Assembly: GCF_001611275.1 (NCBI RefSeq)
Contig: NZ_CP015080.1
Coordinates: forward strand, 2,108,001-2,172,000
Source: Desulfuromonas sp. DDH964
GTDB lineage: Bacteria > Desulfobacterota > Desulfuromonadia > Desulfuromonadales > DDH964
Direction of reading: 5' to 3'
Length of the DNA: 64,000 nt
A program made the translations under genes and the position numbers. A model generated the notes under the pieces. It had not been told where the DNA came from, did not search any database, and saw only the letters and a program-made list of their open reading frames with translations. Positions 37,893-46,277 of the stretch are shown here, piece by piece; position 1 is the first letter of the stretch; every line of letters starts with the position of its first letter.

Positions 37893-38282
37893 ATGGAACC
37901 GAAGTTTCTCAGCCTGACCGAGGTGCTTGAAATTCACCAGGATCAGTTGGCGCGTTACGGCGGCGGTTCGGGCATCCGGGATATCGAGCTGCTCAAGTCC
38001 GCTCTCGGCATGCCAGCGGCCACCTACGGCGGTGAGTTCCTGCACACCGATGTGTACGAGATGGCAGCCGCCTATCTCTTTCACCTGGTCAAGAACCATC
38101 CCTTCGTGGACGGCAACAAGCGGGTCGGCGCGGTGGCTGCATTGGTGTTCCTGCTCTTGAACGGCCATGACTTCGATGCGCCGGAAGACGATTTCGCCGA
38201 GATGGTGCTGTCTGTCACCCGGGGAGAAATCGACAAGGCCGAGGTCGCCGTTTTCATCCGTCGCTGGAGCCGGGCGCTGTAA
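37893..38282 (+). CDS. Doc-type death-on-curing toxin
   Basis: A 129-residue Fic-fold toxin. The active motif is HPFVDGNKRVG (about residues 70-80), with lysine where AMPylating Fic proteins have glycine, the mark of Doc kinases that phosphorylate elongation factor Tu. The upstream GGGSGIRDIELLKSALGMP is also typical. The partner is the MazE-like antitoxin directly upstream. The following 155 bp (38283-38437) hold imperfect GC hairpins and no gene. Confidence 0.9.
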   Translation: MEPKFLSLTEVLEIHQDQLARYGGGSGIRDIELLKSALGMPAATYGGEFLHTDVYEMAAAYLFHLVKNHPFVDGNKRVGAVAALVFLLLNGHDFDAPEDDFAEMVLSVTRGEIDKAEVAVFIRRWSRAL

Positions 38283-38437
38283 TCCGGTCATACCCGTACT
38301 CACGAGTGGCTCCCGGGAGAAAAGCTGTCAGCGAATAATTTCCCCGCGATCCGCTCGATAGAAAGCGCGAGATCCGCGACAGCTTCGGCAAGCGGGGATT
38401 TCTTTCGCAAACAGTCTCCATCAACCCTGACGACCCG

Positions 38438-39157
38438 TCAGCCCGCTTTTTTCAGAGAGATGTCCTTTCGTGTATCCCGATCACGAACTTCCATGGATGA
38501 ATGGGTGTACGCGCTGTCCACCTCGATGGCGATCCGGCACGCCCTCCCCGTCCCTCGGTCGATGAGGACCACCGGAATATCGATCTCGAAGCGCTCGTGA
38601 ATGTGCTGAAGGTTGTCACCGATCACCACATCCCATTTGACGTCCAGTGCCATCAAAGCCTCTCGGAGCAGATAGCGAATTTTTTGTTCCGCCCGCGAGC
38701 CGAGAAGGTATGCCAGCTTGCGGCTCTGGCGTGAGCGAGCCATGGACCCGGCCATCTTCCCCTGCTTCCAGGCGAGTGATTTCGTTTCAGCTCGGTCCCG
38801 GATTTTCACTCCGGAGTTTTTGATGACAGTGGAGATGGTCCGCTCGCTGACCTCAAATCCAAAGGCATTCGAAAACGCCTTGTGAATATCCAGGGAGCTC
38901 ATTTGGTTCTCGATGTAAAAGGCGTAAACAATCTCTGCCAGAGGTCTGTTGAATACCGCTTCCAGAAAGAGTTGAAAGTTTCCGAAAACTTCTCCGTCAA
39001 GCGTGTATCGCTGTCTCCTGCCGGTGCATCTGTGCTCGATACCCTTGATTGCGGATTGAATAGAACACGTCTTATCCGCAATTCCTGGTGAAGCTGTCTG
39101 CCGCAAGTCGCCGTGTGCCGGGGTCATCGGAAAAGCCCTCCATGGTGTTATCCGCAA
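38438..39157 (-). CDS. Unknown protein, possible HTH plus nuclease-like domain
   Basis: A 239-residue frame I cannot name. A central HTH-like stretch (MSSLDIHKAFSNAFGFEVSERTISTVIKNSG) is followed by a basic segment (QGKMAGSMARSRQSRKLAYLLGSRAEQKI) and an alternating strand pattern (FEIDIPVVLIDR ... CRIAIEVDS) that could be a PD-(D/E)XK-type core. It overlaps the terminase-small-like gene by 10 bp and looks like the end of a phage-type operon. The start is uncertain. Confidence 0.5.
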   Translation of the reverse strand: MRITPWRAFPMTPAHGDLRQTASPGIADKTCSIQSAIKGIEHRCTGRRQRYTLDGEVFGNFQLFLEAVFNRPLAEIVYAFYIENQMSSLDIHKAFSNAFGFEVSERTISTVIKNSGVKIRDRAETKSLAWKQGKMAGSMARSRQSRKLAYLLGSRAEQKIRYLLREALMALDVKWDVVIGDNLQHIHERFEIDIPVVLIDRGTGRACRIAIEVDSAYTHSSMEVRDRDTRKDISLKKAG

Positions 39158-39648
39158 TTCTTTCCGCGTTTTTTACGGCTGGAGGTCTTACCGGCCGGAG
39201 CAGCGGCGGCCTCGGCCACCTTCTCGAGCAGCGCCGCCGCCCATTCCGCCGGAGAGGTCTGCGGGTCTTGCGGCTCCTCACCCTCGCGGGCGATCTTGGT
39301 GGTCTTGAGATCCTTCATGTGGCAGCGGATCATGCGGTCGAGGCTTTCAGCCGCCTGGGTATTCCCTTCGATCTGGGCGCGGACCAGCTTGACGGAGTAG
39401 ACGCCCACCAGTTCGACCTGAAGGAAGTCACTGGACTTGTTGAACACGAAGTCCTGGTTGAGACGCTCGATGATCACGTCGAACATGACCTTCTCTTCCG
39501 GGGTCAGACAGCGGTCGGCGAAGATGCCGTGCGTAAGCCGATACTGGTTGCCCTCGGGTGCTCCGGCCCCACGCTTGGGCGGTTCGGTCTTGCCCTCGTT
39601 GCGGTGCCAGCGGTCCAGCGTTTCTTTGTCCGGTTTGTTCAGTGCCAC
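39148..39648 (-). CDS. Phage terminase small subunit-like protein
   Basis: A 166-residue protein with the common opening GAGAPEGNQYRLTHGIFADRCLTPEE, then a helical region and a basic, alanine-rich tail (AGKTSSRKKRGKN). This layout is usual for small terminase or terminase-associated proteins, which recognise phage DNA for packaging. It is separated from the HTH gene upstream by 91 bp. With the terminase-like fragment at 34570 it suggests a broken prophage now split by the recombinase and toxin modules. Confidence 0.6.
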   Translation of the reverse strand: MALNKPDKETLDRWHRNEGKTEPPKRGAGAPEGNQYRLTHGIFADRCLTPEEKVMFDVIIERLNQDFVFNKSSDFLQVELVGVYSVKLVRAQIEGNTQAAESLDRMIRCHMKDLKTTKIAREGEEPQDPQTSPAEWAAALLEKVAEAAAAPAGKTSSRKKRGKNCG

Positions 39649-39739
39649 GTGGAAATCCTGCCGAATATTGTTTTCCCAAGCCGGGATGCGGGGCGGGAGG
39701 CCGATTTAGCCTCCAAGCGCGCTCCCGCCGGTTCAGGGG

Positions 39740-40018
39740 TTACTTACCGGAAGCGGCGCTCAACTGTCGGTCCCGATCCTGCTTTCGTTCGGCGGCGATG
39801 ATCTGGTTGACCCGGCGGGTGGTCACTCCGGCGAGGTTGGAGATCTCCTGGCTGCTGATCCCCTGCAGATGAAGGGCAAGCACCAGGTCGCGGCGCTCCT
39901 GGTAAAACCTGCTCGGTGCCGGGACCCAGAGAATTCCAGTGTAGTGCTTCTGGATTTGCTCGAAGAGTTCCTCGGGCAGGACATCCTTGGCGTTGGCGTA
40001 GCGTTTCTTTTTCTTCAC
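39740..40018 (-). CDS. Small HTH protein, Mor/CD3324-like
   Basis: A 92-residue protein: KRYANAKDVLPEELFEQIQKHYTG at the start, then LVLALHLQGISSQEISNLAGVTTRRVNQII, a clear helix-turn-helix. This is the pattern of short Mor-type activators and CD3324-like proteins found in prophages and mobile elements. Its final codons (GGT AAG TAA) lie inside one of the CGGTAAGTAA motifs. It starts 3 bp after the stop of the 257-residue gene upstream. Confidence 0.65.
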   Translation of the reverse strand: MKKKKRYANAKDVLPEELFEQIQKHYTGILWVPAPSRFYQERRDLVLALHLQGISSQEISNLAGVTTRRVNQIIAAERKQDRDRQLSAASGK

Positions 40019-40021
40019 GGC

Positions 40022-40795
40022 TCAATCCTCCACTTTCTTCATCCACGGCTGCGGCACCTCCGGGTTGTAGAACCGCAGCGTGCTGGGACGCCCTGACTTC
40101 GGCCCATGGATAATTTCGATAGAACGCTCGGTGACCTCGCCAATCTCCTGATCGCCATCGACGAAACAGACCAGGCCGTAGTCCTCGCCGCAGGGAAACC
40201 GAAACCGGCCCTGGTTCTGATAGAGGCGTGCCTCGGACCAACCCTTGGCCATGGCCTCCTCACGGATGGCGTCGACCTTGGCGACAGCCTGGGAAGTCAC
40301 CGGCTGCTTACATTTCCAAGCTTGGTTCCCGGGATAAATCCAGTCCTTTCTGGGAACTTCGACGGGTTTCTCCTGGGGCTCGGAACGAAGCGCGGGTGGC
40401 CGGTAGTTCTTTGGGGAAAAGGACTGCAGGACCTCCTGCAGGCTTTCCTTGCCGAATTCCCGGATGGCCAGCTCCTGCAGGGCGTTGAATCGCTGCCGCA
40501 GCGTGTTCCAGGCATCCTCGGGGAGTTTTCCAGCCTTGTGCGCGGCTTGGGCGGTAACCATGCGGGAACGCAGCCATGCGAAGTATTCAGGCGATAGCAG
40601 ACGAAAAACCTTGCCGTTCTGCTCGATGTCGATCTCACCCACCCGGACCCAGGCGAACTTCCTGATTTCAAGATTGGTGGTGACGAAAAGGGACTGGCAG
40701 TTTTCCGAAGTCTCGGAAGCGGTGATGCTGGCTTGGCTGTCGGCTTTGGAGGCATCCGTGCCGAGGTGACGGATCATGGTGGTCAGAAGGCTCAT
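40022..40795 (-). CDS. Unknown protein of the phage-like operon
   Basis: About 257 residues without a recognised family. The N-terminal part has a short beta stretch (FAWVRVGEIDIEQNGKVFRLL), the middle is helical (AWNTLRQRFNALQELAIREF), and the C-terminus is again beta-like (FPCGEDYGLVCFVDGDQEIGEV). I prefer the start at 40795 (GGGA 8-10 bases upstream); a start 10 codons earlier is possible. It is the first gene of the minus-strand unit that runs to 38438, and its upstream region is the GTAGAAA repeat cluster. Confidence 0.5.
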   Translation of the reverse strand: MSLLTTMIRHLGTDASKADSQASITASETSENCQSLFVTTNLEIRKFAWVRVGEIDIEQNGKVFRLLSPEYFAWLRSRMVTAQAAHKAGKLPEDAWNTLRQRFNALQELAIREFGKESLQEVLQSFSPKNYRPPALRSEPQEKPVEVPRKDWIYPGNQAWKCKQPVTSQAVAKVDAIREEAMAKGWSEARLYQNQGRFRFPCGEDYGLVCFVDGDQEIGEVTERSIEIIHGPKSGRPSTLRFYNPEVPQPWMKKVED

Positions 40796-40869
40796 GGTAA
40801 TTTCCCTGGAAACGTTGGTAGTCATCGTTTCCGGTTACTTACCGGAGCCCCTGAGCGGGTGACGGAGCT

Positions 40870-41182
40870 GTAGAAAGGGGTTTCTACGCCGCCACCCTTT
40901 CTACGGTACCTTTCTACAAGTAAAAAAGATGTATGTAATCAATAGGTTATGATTATTCTTGTAGAAAGTGTAGAAAGGTAATGGAAGTTACTTACCGCAC
41001 GGGGATTTTTTCCGTAAGCCAGCTCCAAGGTCGTGGAGCAGAAAAAATCATGAGTCAGGGGGAGTGATCCCGGAAACCTTTCTACCCTTTCTACGCTTCC
41101 GAAGAAAATCGATTAAAACCAATTGGTTGCTGCGTAGAAAGTGGCTCCCGGGACATTCTACGGCGTAGAAAGGTCTTTCTAC
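40870..41182. repeat. Cluster of eleven GTAGAAA/TTTCTAC repeats (origin- or operator-like)
   Basis: Perfect GTAGAAA or TTTCTAC copies begin at 40870, 40881, 40898, 40911, 40961, 40970, 41079, 41088, 41134, 41165 and 41176, plus one ATTCTAC near 41155. Many extend to GTAGAAAGG. Two pairs are direct with 9-bp steps (40961/40970 and 41079/41088) and two are inverted (40870/40881 and 41165/41176). The whole gap 40796-41423 has no gene, and the AT-rich part (41220-41420) leads to the Fic gene. Confidence 0.75.
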
Positions 41183-41423
41183 GGGAGGCTGTGCGTCGTC
41201 TGCCGGTATCTCGACGGTTTTGATAACTGTTTTTCTTGAAGAATGCCTATTTGTAATCGTATTTTACGATACAAACACGTTTTTTGAGAACCGCTCCCGT
41301 TTTGACCTCACCCCAGGCATCCCAAACAATTCTCTTGAAAGTTGCTGCCAATGTAACTATATTTTTAGCGTAAAGGCTTTTGGTAATCATTTTTTGAGAT
41401 CCGTAACGATTTTTTGAGGTGTG

Positions 41424-42932
41424 ATGACATTGGACACGACACAGAACCGGCTGGCAGGCTATGCGTTTCTGATAGAGCAATACGACTTGAGCGCTTTGCC
41501 GAACTGGCACACGTCCTCAGTCAGCCCGACGGGAACGCTGCGCTCGACTATTCAGGATGGGCAGGTGGAATCCGTCTATCCCCAGTCCTATTGGCCCGGA
41601 GACGGGACGGGAGACCATCTGGAGTTCGCCCTCAAGTACGACGGCGTCAATCTTGGCATCCTGTCGGCCCTTTTCGACGTGGTCCCAGAAGACGAGATAG
41701 CGGCCTGGATCAGCTCGAAGCCAACCGGGAAATACGCCCGCAGGATCTGGTTCCTGTATGAATTCCTGACCGGACGGGAACTCCCGCTGCCGGATCTGAC
41801 CAAGGGGAATTACACTCCGCTGCTTGAGCCGGACCGTTACTACACCGCAGCGCCCGGTCGTCGCATGCAGCGTCAGAGAGTCATCGACAATCTGCTTGGC
41901 GGGAAAGATTTTTGTCCAATCATCCGGCGCACCGAAAAGCTCGCCGCCATGGAAGGAATCGACCTGCAGAAAAGGTGCGAAGAGGTCGTGACCTCCTATC
42001 CACCGGAGCTTCTCAGACGGGCACTAAGCTACCTGTATAACAAAGAGACCAAGTCCTCATTCGAGATCGAACACATCAAGCCGAGCGCCTCCCGGACAGA
42101 GAAATTCATCGGCTTGCTGGAGATGGCCGAGCACAAGGACTTTTGCGAAAAGCCTCTCCTGATCGACGTGCAGAACCGCATCGTCGATCCCCGGTTCCGG
42201 GACACGGACTACCGAGCCAACCAGAACTACGTCGGTCAGACTATTTCCTACCAGAAGCAGCTCGTTCACTATGTCTGCCCGAAGCCCGACGACCTCCCGG
42301 AACTGATGGCGGGACTGCTCGCTGCCCACCAAGTGATGAAGGAGGGCGCGGTCCCCGCCATTATCCATGCCGCCGCCATCTCCTACGGCTTCGTCTTTAT
42401 GCATCCCTTCGAGGACGGCAACGGCCGTATTCACCGGTTTCTCATTCACAATATCCTGTTCCTGCGCGGCGAGATCCCGAAAGGGCTCATGTTCCCGGTC
42501 TCCGCCGCCATGCTGAAAAATCCGGCGCTTTACGATCACTCCCTGGAGGCGTTCTCAAACCCGCTGATGCGGCTGGTTGAATACGACCTGGACGATCTCG
42601 GCCAGATGACGGTGCCGGGTGAGACCGGACTTCTGTACAGGTACATCGACATGACCGCTCAGGCAGAGGCGTTGTACGATTTCGTTAAGCTCACCATTGA
42701 GCACGAACTGGTGGAAGAACTCGATTTTCTGGCGAATTACGACAGGACCAAACAGGCCATTCAGGAAATCGTGGACATGCCTGACCGCCTCATTGATCTT
42801 TTTATCCAGCTCTGCCTACAAAACAATGGTCGCCTTTCGGCGAGAAAGAGGGAATCGCATTTCGGGTTTCTGACCGATGACGAGTTGGCCGACATGGAAA
42901 ATGCCGTCCGGGAAGGATACGCGAGGAACTGA
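41424..42932 (+). CDS. Large Fic-family protein (DUF4172-like layout)
   Basis: A 502-residue protein with a canonical AMPylation motif HPFEDGNGRIHRF at about residues 330-342, so it can probably transfer AMP to a target protein. Around residue 212, SSFEIEHIKPS resembles the inhibitory helix that class II Fic proteins place before the core. The N-terminal 120 residues include LAGYAFLIEQYDL and a HipA-like FALKYDGVNLGIL. The C-terminus is helical. It is not related to the Fic proteins of the R-M operons. The start codon is ATG 41424, or GTG one codon before. Confidence 0.88.
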   Translation: MTLDTTQNRLAGYAFLIEQYDLSALPNWHTSSVSPTGTLRSTIQDGQVESVYPQSYWPGDGTGDHLEFALKYDGVNLGILSALFDVVPEDEIAAWISSKPTGKYARRIWFLYEFLTGRELPLPDLTKGNYTPLLEPDRYYTAAPGRRMQRQRVIDNLLGGKDFCPIIRRTEKLAAMEGIDLQKRCEEVVTSYPPELLRRALSYLYNKETKSSFEIEHIKPSASRTEKFIGLLEMAEHKDFCEKPLLIDVQNRIVDPRFRDTDYRANQNYVGQTISYQKQLVHYVCPKPDDLPELMAGLLAAHQVMKEGAVPAIIHAAAISYGFVFMHPFEDGNGRIHRFLIHNILFLRGEIPKGLMFPVSAAMLKNPALYDHSLEAFSNPLMRLVEYDLDDLGQMTVPGETGLLYRYIDMTAQAEALYDFVKLTIEHELVEELDFLANYDRTKQAIQEIVDMPDRLIDLFIQLCLQNNGRLSARKRESHFGFLTDDELADMENAVREGYARN

Positions 42933-42955
42933 GGTTCAAAGCAATGGGGGTATGA

Positions 42956-43099
42956 ATGAAGAGAATCGATCAAAACGAGCAGAGCAAGCATTCTGTTGCG
43001 CTACAAGAAATCCTGGCCCTTGGCGAACGCCAGATCAGGGACGGCAAGATCCAGCCTGCCGCCGATGTGATTAAGAGATTGCGAAAACGACGGGGGTAA
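42956..43099 (+). CDS. Very short protein, antitoxin-like
   Basis: A 47-residue frame beginning MKRIDQNEQSKHSVALQEIL and ending in QPAADVIKRLRKRRG. The second half resembles the tail of small ribbon-helix-helix or ParD/RelB-like antitoxins. GGGGG lies just upstream. It follows the Fic gene after 23 bp on the same strand, so it could be a regulator or antitoxin of that Fic protein. This is speculative. Confidence 0.45.
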   Translation: MKRIDQNEQSKHSVALQEILALGERQIRDGKIQPAADVIKRLRKRRG

Positions 43100-43138
43100 T
43101 CTGAAGGAGAAAGGCGTCCTTCTTTGACAGCTACCGGC

Positions 43139-43337
43139 TCATTCAACGCGACGGATCGTGTAGAGCTTGGTGCCGTATCGCTTCTGGCCTATTTCAATGT
43201 CGAACCCTGCCCCTCGAATAGTCTCCAGATCATTCACCAGCCGCTGTGCGAATTGCCGGGATGAGTTGGAGGGTGCGTCGACCTGGCGCAAAACAGTCTC
43301 CACCCTCGACTTGACCCGTAAACTACTGATGTAACAT
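43139..43337 (-). pseudogene. 3' part of an open frame split by the IS at 43338
   Basis: The minus-strand frame ends VNDLETIRGAGFDIEIGQKRY ... YTIRRVE, which looks like a winged-helix regulator segment. If the IS and one copy of its 9-bp target are removed, the frame continues without a stop into 44758-44890 (reading ... FAENRRGCYISSLRV ...), with a possible ATG at about 44891 opposite the ATPase start. This suggests a disrupted small gene. The function is unknown. Confidence 0.5.
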
Positions 43338-44748
43338 GAGAAATAATGCCCGCCGACATCCGGCGGCGGTTCATGTCAAAGGAAGCGATTTTCTCCCCCG
43401 ATTTCCCTGCACCGGACGAGGATAACGGGTTTGCAGTCCAACCGGACACCGAAAATCGCGCTCCAACTTCCCCGTCTTATTGCCTTCCATCGACATCGTT
43501 TCGTTGTATTTTTACCCGATCCGTGGCATGGATTGTCGGCTTCTTTTCGGCTCGGTTTGCCGGAGGGGAGAAACCGGGTCTTTACTAGGGGTGCGGAAAC
43601 ATATGCACCATTTAAACACTATTGAAATCAGCAGGATATGTATCCTGTGCAGCATCGTGGGTTGGGCATGAAATTCAATCTTTTGTTCGTTCTTTTCACC
43701 TTTATGGCGCATCGGTTTCTGCCGAAATACGACGTCCGGATGCAGCTGCTGATGTTTCAGATCAAGATGCTGCGTGACCGGATCGACGATCAGCGCATTG
43801 TCCCCACGCCGGAGGAGCGGGCGGAGCTGCTGCGGCTGGGAAATGAGATCAACCACGACGTCGCCGACGTCATGCTGGTGGTCAAGTCGCAGACCTACCG
43901 GCGCTGGCTGAGTCCGAAAGCCAAAACCCGCACTCCGAAACCGGTTGGCCGCCCCGGCACCGCCGAAGAGATCGTGGCGCTGATCCTGCGCATGGCGACC
44001 GAGAATCTCTCATGGGGCTACAAGCGCATTTTCGGCGAGCTGAAAAAGCTCGGCATTTCCGTGGGGCTGACCACCATCCGCGATATCCTGAAGCGGTCCG
44101 ATTGTCCGCTGCCTCCCGAGAAGACCAAGAGCATGCCTGCCCTTCCCTGGTCGAAATTCGTCAGCGCCCATATGGAATCGCTGGTGGCCTGCGACTTCTT
44201 CACCAAGCCGGTCTATACCCTGCGTGGCAAGTTCGACGCCTATGTGCTGGTCTTCCTGCATCTCGGCAGCCGCCGGGTCTACCTGAGCCAGCCGACCTTT
44301 CACCCCGATGAAGCCTGGGTAATGCAACAGGCGCGGAATGTGACCATGTGGCTCGATGACCACGGCATCGAAGCCAGGTATCTGATCCGTGACCGCGACA
44401 CCAAGTTTACCCGGCAGTTCGATGCCTTCTGGAAAGGAGTCGGGGTGCGCTGTATCCGCATCCCGCCGAAAGCGCCGCAGGCCAACGCCTTCTGTGAATC
44501 TTTCATCGGCACCTGCAAGCACCAGTGCTTGAATCACTTCGTCTGCTTCGGTTTGGGCCAGTTGGCCCACATCAACCGTGTCTGGCTCGATTACTACCAC
44601 ACCCAGCGCCCCCACCAGGGCACCGGCAACAACGTCATCTCCGCCGATTTCCGGCGCACATCCGCAGGACCGATCAAGCGGGAGGAACGGCTCAGCGGCA
44701 TCGTCGCCTGGTACGAGCGGGAAGCGGCGTAAACAGAGCTTCCTCATT
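43338..44748 (+). mobile_element. Insertion sequence with rve-type transposase, 9-bp target duplication
   Basis: ATGTAACAT is present at 43329-43337 and 44749-44757, directly flanking a 1.41-kb segment that contains one integrase-core transposase gene. Convincing terminal inverted repeats are short (TGAGAAA on the left, TGAGGAA from the right). If those are the true ends, the duplication is about 10 bp with one mismatch. The 330 bp before the transposase start show no other credible gene. Confidence 0.65.
43668..44732 (+). CDS. Integrase-core (rve) DDE transposase
   Basis: About 354 residues. An N-terminal helical region with a signal-like hydrophobic stretch (MKFNLLFVLFTFMAHRFL) is followed by LSWGYKRIFGELKKLGISVG (HTH/IS3-like), then the DDE core: VACDFFTKPV, IRDRDTKFTRQF, and PQANAFCESFIGTCKHQCLNHF with the catalytic glutamate. 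It belongs to the IS3/IS481-like group of single-frame transposases. The start is uncertain (43638 or 43668). The frame is intact. Confidence 0.85.
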   Translation: MKFNLLFVLFTFMAHRFLPKYDVRMQLLMFQIKMLRDRIDDQRIVPTPEERAELLRLGNEINHDVADVMLVVKSQTYRRWLSPKAKTRTPKPVGRPGTAEEIVALILRMATENLSWGYKRIFGELKKLGISVGLTTIRDILKRSDCPLPPEKTKSMPALPWSKFVSAHMESLVACDFFTKPVYTLRGKFDAYVLVFLHLGSRRVYLSQPTFHPDEAWVMQQARNVTMWLDDHGIEARYLIRDRDTKFTRQFDAFWKGVGVRCIRIPPKAPQANAFCESFIGTCKHQCLNHFVCFGLGQLAHINRVWLDYYHTQRPHQGTGNNVISADFRRTSAGPIKREERLSGIVAWYEREAA

Positions 44749-44889
44749 ATGTAACATCCGCGCCTGTTTTCCGCAAAGCGGGATTGTTCCCGGCAATCTT
44801 TTCGGACAGCGGTTCGGTTCCCGAAAGCGGAATCGAATGGAATCGACTGCCGTTTCGACAAACCATTTGCTTTTTTCGGCACACCAAGC

Positions 44890-46263
44890 ATGAATGACAG
44901 CGGTTGCCAAAACGAACAGGGAGCACCGGGCCATGTCATGATCGAATGCCTGAAACGAATCATCAGCGAACACCAGCACATTGAACCGTCGGACGAACTG
45001 CTGCCCCGGCGTGTCGCCATCGGCAGTCTGCCGGGCAAGGTCTCGGTGGTCACCGGTGTCAGGGGGAGCGGCAAGACCACCTTGCTGCGCCAGCGCATTC
45101 GGCAGTTGACCGAGAACGACGTTCCCCGCGAGAACATCCTCTACCTCAATTTTGCCGACGACCGGCTTTACTGGCTGCGACACGAAAACCCGGATCTCAT
45201 TCTGGAGGCATACTTCGAGCTCCATCCGCAGAAGCGTGGCCACGAGACGGTCCACTGCTTTTTCGACGAAGTGCAGGCACTCCCGCACTGGCAGCTCTTC
45301 ATCGACCGCCTGACGCGCACCGAAAAATGCGAGGTCACCGTTGCCGGTTCCTTGCTGCCCTCACCGGATGAGGAAGCCGCCAGTCCCTTGACCGGCCGGA
45401 TCGTCTCCTGGGATATCTTCCCGCTTTCTTTTCGGGAGTTCCTCGACGGCAAGGGCATCGAAAACAACGGCTCGCTATCCACCGAGCAGCGGCTGACCAT
45501 CCAGAAGGCGTTCGAGGACTATTGGCAGGTCGGCGGCTTCCCCGGCGTGAACGGCCTCGGCCCGCACCAGTGCATCGAAGCCCAGCAGTCGAACTGGAGC
45601 ACCATCCTCGCCAGCATCATCGGCCACCACAACATTTCCCACCCTCGGGCGGTGATCGATCTGGCCCACTGGTTGGTGGACAACACCGGCTCCTATTACG
45701 CCGTCAGTCACCTGACTGACTACCTGAAATCCCTCGGCCACCGGGTGCGCAAAAGCTCGGTGGTCGATTGGCTCGTCGCGATCGAGGATGCCGGGCTGCT
45801 GTTCAGCGTGAACATCTTTTCCAGCTCATCGACCCGGATCAGTGTCAATCCCCGCAAGGTCTATTGTGTCGATCACGCCCTAGTGACCTCGGTCAGTTCC
45901 GGCATCCTCATCAACAGCGACAGCCTGCTGGAGAATCTGGTGTTCACCGCGCTGCGCCGGGTGACCCCGGAAATCTTCTATCACAAGACCAAGACGGGCC
46001 GGGAGGTGGACCTTGTCGCGCTGCTGCCGTCAGTGCCGGGACAGGAACGAACCATACTGCTGGTCCAGGTCTGCGCCTCGCTGACCGATCCCCGCGTCAA
46101 GCAGAGCGAGGTCCGCTCCCTCTCCGAAGCCATGGTCGAACTGGCGGTGGCGGAGGGGACCATCGTCACCTGGCGCACTCATGAAACCATCCCCGTGGGC
46201 TTCGGCACCATCCAGGTGGTGCCGGTCTGGCGGTTTCTGCTGGAGATGGACTCACGAACCTAA
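44890..46263 (+). CDS. AAA ATPase with DUF4143-type C-terminus
   Basis: A 457-residue protein. Walker A VTGVRGSGKTTLLRQ lies at about residues 54-68, and Walker B VHCFFDEVQALPHWQ near 120. SLLPSPDEEAASPLTGRIVSWDIFPLSFREFL is the sensor region of these ATPases, followed by DYWQVGGFPGV and, near the end, FYHKTKTGREVDLVALL, the PD-(D/E)XK-like DUF4143 tail. Such proteins are common in islands and are suspected to act in genome conflict, without a proven role. It stands alone, convergent with the primase-helicase gene (14 bp apart). Confidence 0.85.
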   Translation: MNDSGCQNEQGAPGHVMIECLKRIISEHQHIEPSDELLPRRVAIGSLPGKVSVVTGVRGSGKTTLLRQRIRQLTENDVPRENILYLNFADDRLYWLRHENPDLILEAYFELHPQKRGHETVHCFFDEVQALPHWQLFIDRLTRTEKCEVTVAGSLLPSPDEEAASPLTGRIVSWDIFPLSFREFLDGKGIENNGSLSTEQRLTIQKAFEDYWQVGGFPGVNGLGPHQCIEAQQSNWSTILASIIGHHNISHPRAVIDLAHWLVDNTGSYYAVSHLTDYLKSLGHRVRKSSVVDWLVAIEDAGLLFSVNIFSSSSTRISVNPRKVYCVDHALVTSVSSGILINSDSLLENLVFTALRRVTPEIFYHKTKTGREVDLVALLPSVPGQERTILLVQVCASLTDPRVKQSEVRSLSEAMVELAVAEGTIVTWRTHETIPVGFGTIQVVPVWRFLLEMDSRT

Positions 46264-46277
46264 AATAGCGGTTTGCC

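Noticed and set aside
36843..38303. A 486-codon minus-strand frame opposite the recombinase and toxin genes
   Set aside because: It runs across the repeat array and two well-supported plus-strand genes and resembles no protein; it is a shadow frame.
43346..43588. An 80-codon plus-strand frame before the IS transposase
   Set aside because: No ribosome site, no family, and it spans the proposed IS end, so it is likely fortuitous.
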